From Nitzschia sp. DOCU1 (lineage: Eukaryota; Bacillariophyta; Bacillariophyceae; Bacillariales; Bacillariaceae): a stretch of DNA of 64,000 nt. Location of the stretch: positions 496,001 through 560,000 of the forward strand of contig OX595991.1 of the NCBI GenBank assembly GCA_951394045.1, written 5' to 3'. The notes under the pieces were generated by a model. The model made no database searches, was not told the origin of the DNA, and saw only the letters and a list, made by a program, of their open reading frames with translations. Below are positions 10,102-19,900 of this stretch, piece by piece. Numbering within the stretch: position 1 is the stretch's first letter; each line of letters starts with the position of its first letter. The translations under genes were made by a program, and so were the position numbers.

Positions 10102-10602
10102 CTTAGAAAGCAAAGTCGTGTAACGCAAAGGAAATAGGTCGCTGTATGCAAGCCTTTTCAGACCCCTAGTCTGTTTGATATACGCTGATAACAACTGGCG
10201 CCGGAGTTATTGTGATAGCTCCATTGTCGTCGTGTTGATCGTTGCGTTTAGCATTTTTGATGGCGTCTTTCTGCGTCATCGGATCTTTGGATATGGCCTC
10301 AACTGGCCAGTTTGTTCATCGACCGGATTCCGGATTCCTTAACGTTGGTGTCGCCGGTGCGCGCCGGGGCATCCTTCATCGACCGGTGACCCGTCCGTGT
10401 GACAAACAGACTTTGGTAAACCGACGATGATGGGGCCGCTCACATACAGCGGCACGCTGTTGCAACCATCATTGCATCCCAGCGGTAAACAAACGCGACC
10501 CTTTGGTGGTGTAGATAGCCGTGCCTTCTTTGACTGAACTCTTCTCAGGAGAAAGATTACAGCGAAAGAAGAGGAGTGAAGTGTAATTGAGAAAAAGTAG
10601 CA
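10102..10602. other. Divergent intergenic region
   Basis: About 500 bp between the divergently transcribed lumen-protein gene (minus) and LSM4 (plus), presumably holding both promoters. A 62-codon open frame at 10242-10430 shows no domain-like content. Confidence 0.55.
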
Positions 10603-11164
10603 ATGGTAAGATCCTAGTGCCGTTGATGCCGATCCAGAACCACAAGCCAGTCCCGATATCCGAAAGTCTCACCCTGTATCGATCTATGTTTAGTTGCCTT
10701 TATCATTGTTGAATGTTGCGACAGGCTCGCCATTGCTTGTGGAGCTCAAAGGGGGTGACACCTACAACGGTCGGCTGGTATCTTGTGACTCATGGATGAA
10801 CATGAACCTTCGGGATGTGATTTGCACGTCCAAAGATGGCGATCGGTTCTGGAAACTACCCAGTTGTTATATCCGAGGATCCGCAATCAAATATCTACGT
10901 CTTCCTCCTGATCTTCTGGAAAAAGCTAGAGCTGAAGGTGCTGATGATGAAAGAAGAGCTGGTCCAGGACGCGGCGGCGGGGGGCGAGGATATCAAGGGG
11001 GTCGTGGTGGCGGACGAGGGCGAGGAGGGCCTGGTGGAGGTCGTGGAGGTGATGGCCGGGGTCGTGGACGAGGTGGCGGCAGAGGTACTGGAGGACGAGG
11101 AGGAGGTCGCAGCGGAGGACGAGGTGGTGGAAGAGGCAGAGGTAGAGAGGGGCAAGGTAGCTAG
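10603..11164 (+). CDS. LSM4: U6 snRNA-associated Sm-like protein LSM4
   Basis: LSM4 is a subunit of the LSm2-8 ring (U6 snRNA binding, splicing) and the LSm1-7 ring (mRNA decapping). Exon 2 (10694-11164) opens with the Leu codon of [20 protein letters not shown]. The start ATG is at 10603-10605, immediately followed by a good donor (gtaagatcc), and the intron ends tttag at 10693, giving MLPLSLL as in other LSM4 proteins. Sm1 and Sm2 motifs are clear: [33 protein letters not shown] and [14 protein letters not shown]. The C-terminal 70 residues are almost pure Gly/Arg (RGG-type), typical of LSM4 and a likely site of arginine methylation and P-body recruitment. Total length is 157 residues. The ATG|intron structure is inferred from the homologous N-terminus and splice sites. 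Confidence 0.95.
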
Positions 11165-11653
11165 TATCTTTACCACTGCATTTAATGGCAATTTCTCTTT
11201 AGTTGTGCTATCGACCAGCTGCGCTAGCTAGGTTCAATCGCCAGTTAGATTGGAGAAATAACTCACGAATCAGCACTTCTTCTTCTTCTATTCTCACTAG
11301 TATTGCTCGTGATCCCTACCTAACTATGATTTCATCGGCTAGTAAAAGTTGTTTCTTACAGCTTTCGGGTCGTCACTGTTGCACGTGATGTATGCCCGAC
11401 TAACCATGTCTGTAGCTTTTTGCCGCACAGTCAGTGGTCAAGCTAAACAAGATATGCTGCTCTACGCTATCGATATACCAGAGCTCTAGTGGGGTAGACA
11501 ACGACTAAGAATTAGCATGTTGTTGAGTTTCTAAATGTGGCAAAATAATTTTTACACCAAACTGCATGTAGATATCGAAATGAATAAGCTGCAGGTTTCC
11601 GGGAGAAGCAGTATCTTCCGCTGTACCTGGCTGGATAGACCTGTTGCCCATAA
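11165..11653. other. Convergent intergenic region
   Basis: About 490 bp between convergent 3' ends. I see no gene. Open frames here are shadows of the LSM4 Gly/Arg repeat or start with no upstream context. Confidence 0.5.
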
Positions 11654-13446
11654 TTAAAAGTCATCCTTTCGCCCTCGGCTGCTACTACGCCTGCTGCTGC
11701 GTCGCGGCGGCTCGTATTCATCGTCTCGTTCTGTCCCTCGACTTCGGCTTCGTGTTTTTACGCTCTTGGATCGGCTCTTGGAGCGAGACGACTTGCGGCT
11801 GCCTGTTCTAAACAGACCATCCCCTTCGTCGTCCCGGCCCTTGCTCTTGGATCGGCTCGAACGCTTTGAGCGCGGCGAGCGGTCGTCATCTTCGTCCAAG
11901 AGTCTTCGCGATTTTGAGCTTCGGCTCTCGCGGTATCTTGAGCGACGGGCCACGGCAAAGGCCAAGAAGGTCGCCACAAAAACAATGAATGCGAACGTAA
12001 CAAACACGTTAGCCAAGAGTCGGCTGAACTTCGATTCTGATACGGACGCCGCCGAAGCCTTTGACGCCGCAATCTGACTGGAATCGTCATAAAAGTCGGA
12101 CTTGGGTGTACCATACATCCTGCCATTAACAACGACTGACAAGATCGTGCCTTGCGCATGCGCAAGAGCTATGCAGTCCGACTCGCACGGATAGGAGTCA
12201 TGCGAGTAAAACTTCCAGCACTGGTTGATCAAGTCGTCTTCATCGGTACCAGTGTCACCAATGTAGTATCCATCCTGATACGTCGGATAGTCGATACACG
12301 AGGTGCAATAACGGAAAGTGTCGTAGACATCATTGAGCTGAGTAAAAGTGTACTCTTGAGTGTCTTGCCACCACTGGCTGGCATAGTTATTACCATTACC
12401 GAGACGCCGCCCTTGATCGTCATTGTTCCCGTAATCACTAGTCATGCCAAAGTCATCATAGGTGTAGCCCGTTTTCTCGCTTGGTGTAATGCAGTATCCA
12501 TCGGAGTACAAACCCATTTCGAACTTGCCGTACTCCTTGGGGGCTACACCGGCATAAATCGCATCTCCACTGCTAGATTTTCCGACATAGAAGCAGTCTT
12601 CATCCGTCATGTACGCAAGACCAGCCACCGCTACAATATACTCGTACTCATCGATTGCCCAAAGGTGCTTTGAGATTTGTTCAATAAATTGATAGAACTC
12701 TTGTCGGTAGATTCCGAGAAGTTGCCACTGTGTGTTCGGGTTGTGGCAGTCCAAGGTGCCTACAGGATTGTCTCCAAAGTATTCATCGTATCCGTTTCCT
12801 TGATAGTTCGGATCGATATACTACACACAAGACACGCACATGCAATCGTTAGAAACTCGGCTGTAGGCTGCAAAGGACACTACTGTACGATACTTACCGC
12901 CGCCCAGAGCATCCAACGCGAGCATCCTTTCTCATCTCCATCTTGGTTGCCTCCTTCATCGTGCGAGTGGCCACCCTGTTCCTTCTGGTGATCGCAATCA
13001 ATGAAACCACCCAACATTCGATACGCTTGTTGCCACATATCATAATCCTCTCCGGGATCGGCGTATTGAATTGCATTGCCGCTTCCTCCGAACCCACTCC
13101 AGGCTAGTCTTCGTAACGAAGGGTCCTTCTGTGCCAGCTGCTCTAGAACTTCCTCAGACACTCGTTCCACTGTATCGGGTCTATAATATTTCATCGTCTC
13201 CTTAATACGTTCATTCCGCTCTCGCATACGTTCCCGACGAGCCGCCCGTTCTGCCTCTCGTTGTTCCAAAGTCGGGGCATGCGGATCGCGCACCGATTGA
13301 GTACTGTTTGCTCGAGAGGCAGCACCGGGAACATAGCCGCCACTGAAGAGAGACTCAATAGGATTAAATTGAATCATCCCTCCCTCTACTGTCTCTAGCA
13401 GCAATAGCGCTGATAGACAGGAGGAAAGAACCCTCATCGTCGTCAT
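11654..13446 (-). CDS. Type I membrane protein with Ser/Arg/Lys-rich cytoplasmic tail, unknown function
   Basis: Two exons, 13446-12898 and 12820-11654, join in phase 0 (intron gtaag...gtgtag) for 571 residues. The start MTTMRVLSSCLSALLLLETVEG is a signal peptide. A charged helical stretch follows (LEQREAERAARRERMRERN), then a Cys/Tyr/Asp-rich ectodomain of about 350 residues (GGFIDCDHQ, GTLDCHNPNTQW, DEDCFYVGKSSSGDAIYAG, DTFRYCTSCIDYP). One transmembrane helix (LLANVFVTFAFIVFVATFLA) precedes a tail of about 110 residues of RS/KS/RD repeats ending GRKDDF. The tail resembles RS domains but is membrane-anchored, suggesting a phosphorylation-controlled or polyanion-binding cytoplasmic tail (inference). 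The family is not recognised. The architecture (secreted domain, TM, basic tail) is directly visible. Confidence 0.88.
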
Positions 13447-14916
13447 TGTCGAGTAAATGCTATTCAAGAGGACGTAGGGCACCCCAGACTGCTCAAGCAT
13501 ACAACAGCACAAATTTCAGGGAAACACAATGAGCTTGGCGATGCACAGTCAAGATGTGACTTGCTACTACATGATGATATATTTTTATACGTATATAAAT
13601 ATAAGTATAAGTCGGAAGGCGTCGGCTCGCGCCCATTCTACCGACCGGTCAGAGTCAAGCGATCGAAATTCTGTCGGTTGTATCGATAAAATAGCGACTG
13701 AAGTCTACAATTCTTTCCGTTCACTATCTAAGTAAACTAAATTACAACCAAAGCCATTGGATGCTGACTCTTGTCATACTTGTTAAGTATTGGACAAAGG
13801 CACATATTTGGAATGCAGGCCAACAGCAAAATCAAACCGATGATTATTCAACATATTAGTCGAGGTATAAACTTTTACACGAATGAGCCCGCCAAAGCCC
13901 AGCCAGCATTGGGGGTGCCGACCTTTCAAATGACGATCATCCGAGGGATTGAGAAGAGGCGAGGCAGGCTTGGCAGCAGGACGGAGCAACCCCAACCTTT
14001 TTTGACTTCGCCATGGCTATGATGGTGTGACACAACTTATGATAGAAGTATCCGTGCTTGTAATAATCCTTTGTTCTTGCTATTTCTAACATAGCAACAA
14101 GATAGATTATGAACTGGTCGTTGCTTGCTTGTTCTTTGATCGGTTTTGACCCGGCACGACCGCGGCCAGCACGTTGCTTCTAACAATGAACATGATGCTT
14201 ACCAGGTACATTATTTGCTACCTGATCTGGGGCGAAGATAACCGTGACCAATTGCAGGTATCATCCCTGCACTCAAAAGAAAACATAGTGACACAATACT
14301 ACTTTAATAGTAGTAACAAGCTGGTAGTATTGCGCACCGTTACCAGGTTGGAGTTGGTCGAAGAAGTCGTCCTGAATGGATCCATTCGATTAAAACATTC
14401 CTCTGTCGCTGTTTCGACGAGTGAGTGTACCTGGTACAGTGTACTGTACCTAAGGACAGACATCACCCTGGTGAATGCCAGACGTTTACAGCTTATCGCT
14501 CTACTTTGGAAATCGGCACGCGGTCCCAGTAGGAAACTCACGTACCAGGTAAAGAGCTGTTGACCCAACAACATCCGCCGACATCGTCTCCACCAAGTGG
14601 GCTTGTTACAGCAGAAGCAACACGAGGCCATCGCTTGGTGAACTATCATCGTTCTACATTTTGATCGTATCTGTGAGTTATCAACTTCGGCGTCGACGTA
14701 ATCGAGTGGAAAAGTTTGTAGAGGAGATAGTCTTGTTTTGTCGCGGTGGCAGTTATTTCTTTGTCCATTTCGCGGTGTACGAAAAAGTTGGAAACTGCGT
14801 CCTTGGGTGAACATCAGCGGGTCGATGGGATTTCATTAGATTATTCTGTTTTATTGTGGCTTGTTCTGACAATCTCTTTCTCTGTTATTATTGTTCAGGT
14901 TTGAAAGTCAAATAAA
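13447..14916. other. Gene-poor interval upstream of eL43
   Basis: About 1.5 kb. It starts with an AT-rich TATA-like stretch (13575-13605) and contains no frame with domain-like content; open frames at 14174-14563 (plus) and 14299-14814 (minus) overlap each other and look random. Just before eL43 a pyrimidine-rich tract ending ttgttcag at about 14898 could close a 5'UTR intron. Confidence 0.5.
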
Positions 14917-15201
14917 ATGGGAAAGCGCACCAAGAAGGCCGGAATCGTCGGAAAGTACGGAACGCGATATGGTTCCACTCTTCGTAAGATTGTAAAGAAG
15001 ATGGAAGTCTCGCAACACTCCACATACCGTTGCGTTTTCTGCGGGAAGGACACTGTCAAGCGCACTTGCGCCGGAATCTGGACTTGCCGTTCATGCCGAA
15101 AGACTGTTGCGGGAGGAGCCTACACGTTTTCTACTGCCTCGGGAGTTACTGTTCGAAGTACTATTGGACGTCTGCGAAGATTGGCAGATGAATCCGCTTA
15201 A
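14917..15201 (+). CDS. RPL37A: Cytosolic 60S ribosomal protein eL43 (RPL37A)
   Basis: A small zinc-ribbon protein of the large ribosomal subunit. The 94-residue frame starts [20 protein letters not shown] and has the C-X2-C...C-X2-C zinc-binding motif: [13 protein letters not shown] followed by [14 protein letters not shown]. The length and the end ([11 protein letters not shown]) match the family. It is a single coding exon with ATG at 14917. A pyrimidine tract and cag 18 nt upstream suggest a 5'UTR intron, common for ribosomal protein genes (inference). It lies isolated, followed by a repeat-bearing intergenic region. Confidence 0.97.
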   Translation: MGKRTKKAGIVGKYGTRYGSTLRKIVKKMEVSQHSTYRCVFCGKDTVKRTCAGIWTCRSCRKTVAGGAYTFSTASGVTVRSTIGRLRRLADESA

Positions 15202-15372
15202 ATTAGAAGTTGGGTTGTAGATGCTGTTATTTACGTGGCGTGTGGGTATGTCGGCATTGATGATGTAAGGATTACAATGGCGTCGAAGTTGGTGGCCAGC
15301 CATATCGCTTGGATGCTCTTTGCAATTCCAGGGCGGGAATCATTTGGTCTAGAGTGCTACTTTTAGTCAAGT

Positions 15373-15682
15373 AGAGGCCTCTGCTACGATGGGGAGAGTA
15401 CCTGTAGCATCAAAATGCACACCAGATGCTGCGCCGCGGCTACTACGTACTAGGAAGTATGACCTCTAGCCTTCCTGGTCGTTAGCGTACTAGAACGTCA
15501 AATGCATTCGTCATCATAGAGGCCTCAGCTACTAAGGGGCGAGTATCCGTAGCATCAAACTGCAAGCACAGCAGATGCTCAGTAACGGGGCTACTACGGA
15601 TTAGTCTACCGGCTTGCCCCGGGTAGTATGACCTATGATACCTGGTCGTTCGTAGCGTACGTCAAATGCATCCGTCATCATA
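15373..15682. repeat. Diverged tandem duplication, about 145-165 bp units
   Basis: Unit 1 (15373-15517) and unit 2 (15518-15682) both begin AGAGGCCTC and share, in order, a GAGTA..GTAGCATCAAA block, CAGATGCT, GGCTACTACG, AGTATGACCT, CCTGGTCGTT and GTCAAATGCAT.CGTCATCATAG. They differ by substitutions and small indels. No coding frame is conserved between units. Confidence 0.75.
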
Positions 15683-15866
15683 GCCTTGTCTCTTTGCATA
15701 CCTATGAATCGTCTCCTACAAGTAGGATGCTCCTTTTTCACTCGATAAGATATCATAATAGTAGAGGAACTCAGATGTCACAGCAGCAGACTGTCAAATC
15801 CGAAATTATCCTTGATCCGACCCTGACTTTGACAAGGACAACTCATTTGCAATCCATACGATGGCA

Positions 15867-15940
15867 AAATGCTATCGAAAGCTGTGCCGAAGCGCGCGGC
15901 AACAAATGCTATCGAAAGCTGTGCCGAAGCGCGCGGCAAC
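15867..15940. repeat. Exact 37-bp tandem duplication
   Basis: Two identical head-to-tail copies (15867-15903 and 15904-15940), each running from AAATGCTATCGAAAG to GCGCGCGGCAAC. Identity indicates a recent event. 37 is not a multiple of three, which argues against a coding region here. Confidence 0.85.
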
Positions 15941-16980
15941 AAGAACTACTATTTCGACGCAAACATGCGACACCCCAGTCAAAATTTTCGCATCCAGCAA
16001 AGTGTTGCTAGAGAGCAACATATTGTAACGCCTTGCTGGTACGTCGAATGCGTAGTACTTGTGGGAGTACCATCCGACGCCCAGAAGCCCGACGACGAAC
16101 AAAGACAGCAACAACAACTACTACGACTTCTTGTAGTACCACGGACGCTTTCCTTCCTACTATTAGTAGTAGCACGAAAGAAAGCCCCCCAAGTGCAATG
16201 ATTGGAATTCAAGTATTATTTCCCATTTACCCCGCTATCCGTGTTATTCATCAAAGATACCCGACTGCGGTGCCAGTTGGGCTTGCAAGGAGCTGTAGTA
16301 GTACCAGAGTGGATTACTAGTATGCTGCGGCGGATAGGGGAAGAAGGCGGTCCCTCAAAAGACTTCTACCACTGTCCCCAAACTCGTGCCGATCATGATC
16401 GTTCTCGAAGCTTCGTTTCTCTCCTTCTTCTTCTCATGGTGCACCTCCTCGAAACGGAGGCCGTCTTCTTGAGATAACTTTTTCGCAAGTAATCAATGCA
16501 TAGAGTAATCGGTGGTAGTCGTATGAAATACTACTAGAGCACCTCGCCCGGGGCAGGGAGGAGTCTTGCATTGAGGACTTTCTCAGCTCGCCGTCCAGCT
16601 TTTTGATTGGTCCTCCCGTTCGTACTAATGTAGATATTGTGAGTCGAACAAGTCAAAAAATGATTTCCCAACTCCATGCAACGCGTGCGGAAGGCGTGCC
16701 CAAATATACAGTAGATCTCACCGTAGAAATCCTACGGGAGATCATGAGGAAGGCCGCGCGCCGGTCCATCTGCCCAACGGATGGATTTTCCAAAATACCG
16801 CAGGTGCACCGTGGTTCCCATCAGTCACACGAATAGGGCGCTCATCGAGAGAAAGCAACAGTGACAAAAGCGCTGCGGCATCATTGTCATTCGTCGCTTC
16901 AACAGCTTAACAGCACCATTTTCGTAAACAACGCATTGTACAACTTTGATACCGTATAGTGGAAGGGAAAGGAGTAGACA

Positions 16981-19900
16981 ATGGCGGCTGCTCTACCGGT
17001 CACCTTCGCGGAGGCCCTCAACGTAAGTCTCCCTCCGATATTGCTGAAACGGGCAAAGCGTTGCGCCTACGTACCGCGCAGTACGAATTCTACCAAAGAT
17101 CCGAAAACTCTGCGCGCTTCGTTGGCCATCGGCAATGACCCCAGCTTCTATCACGACGATGGCGGGCTATGGGAGCGGGTGAACGGCTCTTGTTGCAATC
17201 TACATTTTGTGAATAGAGTGCCACCCCTGGAGCTACCTGAATCGTGTCAAATTATGAATCTGTGGTTTTTATTTCGTTGACACTATGACGACTAACTTTT
17301 TGTGCCTGCACCGACACTCTTGTTCTCATGATGTAGCTCCAACAACTCGGGGTTCCCGAGGCGTCGATTAAGCATGGGATGACCACTATGGAGTCTGACA
17401 AGTGGATTGTCTGTGTAGAGCCGAGCCAGCTGACTATGATTGATCTGCGTAACGGTGGCCAGGTCACTCGTCGTCCGATGCAAGCAGAGGCTGCCATTAT
17501 GAACCCCGATCATAGCATTTTGGCACTCCGAGCGGGAACCACGCTGCAGATTTTCAATCTCGACACCAAGCAAAAGCTCAAGTCCCACGCGATGCCGGAA
17601 CCTTTGTTGTTTTGGAAGTGGACGAGTCCGACTAATCTGGGCCTAGTGACTGCCACTTCGGTCTGGCACTGGGCGTTGGACGGGCAAGGAGCACCGATCA
17701 AGCTCTTTGACCGCCACCAGACGCTGGGGCCGAACACTCAAATCATCAACTACAGAGTGTCTCCCGATGGAAAGTGGTGTGTTCTGGGTGGAATCTCGGC
17801 CGGAGCCGGTGGCCAGGTCAACGGAAACATGCAGCTCTACAACGTCGAAAGGAAGCTGTCTCAACCGCTACAGGGACATGCGGCGGCTTTCTGTACAATT
17901 AAAATCACAGGGCGAGATGATCCGGCGCAGTTGCTCATTTTCCACGAAAAGAAGGCGGAAGCCCCGGCAGAGCCACCCAAGTTTTACATCAAGGAAGTGG
18001 GTCGAGACCCCAGCAAGGGACCACCCTTCCAAGTGGGACCTGTCACCATCCCAGTGCCTGCCGATGCAGCCGCTGACTTCCCTGTCAGCCTTGCCGTCGA
18101 TCAAAAGGACGAGGTGGCTTTCTTGTTAACCAAGATGGGATACGCTTACATGTTTGATTGTCACACCGGCACTTGCATGTACCGCAACAAGGTCACTAAC
18201 GACACGGTCTTTGTCACCTGTCCTCAAGACGCGACGGGAGCTATTTTCGGCATCACCGTTCGCAAGGGGTCGGTCTTCCGTTTGCAACTCAATGGGCAAA
18301 CCTTGGTTCCATACATCTTGAACACTCTGCGCAACACTCAGCTCGCTTTGTCAATTGCTGGCCGATTGAACTTGCCTGGGGCCGAGAACCTCTTTGCTGC
18401 CGAGTTTGAGCGTCTCATGAGTCAGGGTAACGCTCAGGAGGCAGCTCGAGTTGTGGCGCAGAGTGGTAATGCGCTACGAACTCCTGCTACTATTGCTCGA
18501 TTCCAGCAATTGCCTCCTCAGCCGAACCAGGTGCCTCCTGTTTTGATGTACTTCTCGACCCTGTTGGAGAGCGGCCGCCTGAACGAGCAGGAAAGTATTG
18601 AGGTTGCCAAGCCCGTCTTGCAACAGCAGCGTTTGCCTCTTATGGAGAAATGGTTGAAGGATGACAAGCTTCAAAGCTCTGAAGCCCTTGGAGATCTCAT
18701 TATGCCCCATGATGTCGGTATGGCCTTGAGTGTCTACCTTCGAGCTGAGGTTCATGGAAAGGCCATTCAGTGCTTTGTCCAACGCGGAGAATACGACAAG
18801 ATCGTCCCCTACTCCACCAGCGTTGGCTTCAAGATGGACTACAGCAACATGTTGAGCCAGTTGTTATTCAATAACCCCCAAGGTGCCCTCGACCTTGCCA
18901 AGGGGCTTGTCAACGCGGATGGCGGTCCCTTGATCGACATTCAGCAGACGGCAGAAGCATTCTTGAGCAGCAACCGCATTCAAGAGACCACTGCTTTCTT
19001 GCTGGAGGCTTTGAAGGACAACAAGCCTGAGCATGCTTACCTTCAGACCAAGTTGCTTGAGATCAACTTGATTGGTGGTGCCCCTCAGGTTGCCGACGCT
19101 ATCATGCAACAAGCTACCCTGACGCATTATGACCGCCCCCACATTGCTAAGCTCTGCGAACGGGCCGGTATGTGGCAGCGGGCCGCGGAACATTACACTG
19201 AGATCGCCGATATCAAGCGTGTGTTCAAAAACAGCCACCAAATGAGCTCAGAATTTGTGGTCGCCTTCTTCGGAAAGCTCAACCGCGAGCAGAGCATTGC
19301 CCTGTTGAAGGACATGATGGGGCGTGGACCGCAGAACATGCAGGTCTGTGTCGAAGTGGCCAAGAAGTATCACGAGGAGCTAGGATCAGAGTCTCTTGTG
19401 GAAGTCTTTGAGCAAAACCGAGCGACGGAAGGACTCTACTACTACCTCGGAGCCATCGTCAACTTCTCGGAGGATCCTTTTGTACACTTCAAGTACATTC
19501 AATCTTCTTGTATGCTTGGACAATTCAAGGAGGCTGAGCGTGTGTGTCGTGACTCAAATATCTACAACGCCGATGAAGTCAAGGAGTATTTGAAGGGCGC
19601 GAAGCTTCCCGATCCTCGCCCCCTGATTCACGTGTGCGACCGATACGACTTTATCGATGAGCTGACCGAATACCTCTACCTCAACAGTCTGTTGCAGTAC
19701 ATCGAGGTCTACGTTACCAAGGTTTCGCCTACTAAGACACCTCAAGTGGTTGGAAAGCTTTTTGATTTGGGATCCAACGAAGACTTTATTAAGCGCATCC
19801 TGATGGCCGTCGGTACTGCCTGCCCCGTCGAGGAATTGGTTGAAATCGCCGAGACGAGAAATCGTCTTCGTCTGCTCCAACCTTGGCTTGAAGCTCGTGT

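Larger units (their letters stand above)
15202..16980. other. Repeat-bearing intergenic interval before clathrin heavy chain
   Basis: About 1.8 kb with no supported gene. It holds a diverged tandem duplication (15373-15682), an exact 37-bp tandem duplication (15867-15940) and several TAGTAG/CTACTA-rich stretches (16105-16320). Open frames in 15628-16477 cover the duplicated DNA in several frames and look random. Confidence 0.55.

Noticed and set aside
10836..11231. Open frames on both strands over the LSM4 Gly/Arg tail
   Set aside because: They are shadows of the GGN/CGN-rich repeat; only the LSM4 frame continues a recognisable Sm fold.
15628..16477. Cluster of short open frames on both strands
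   Set aside because: They run through a non-triplet tandem duplication in multiple frames and show no domain or splice logic.
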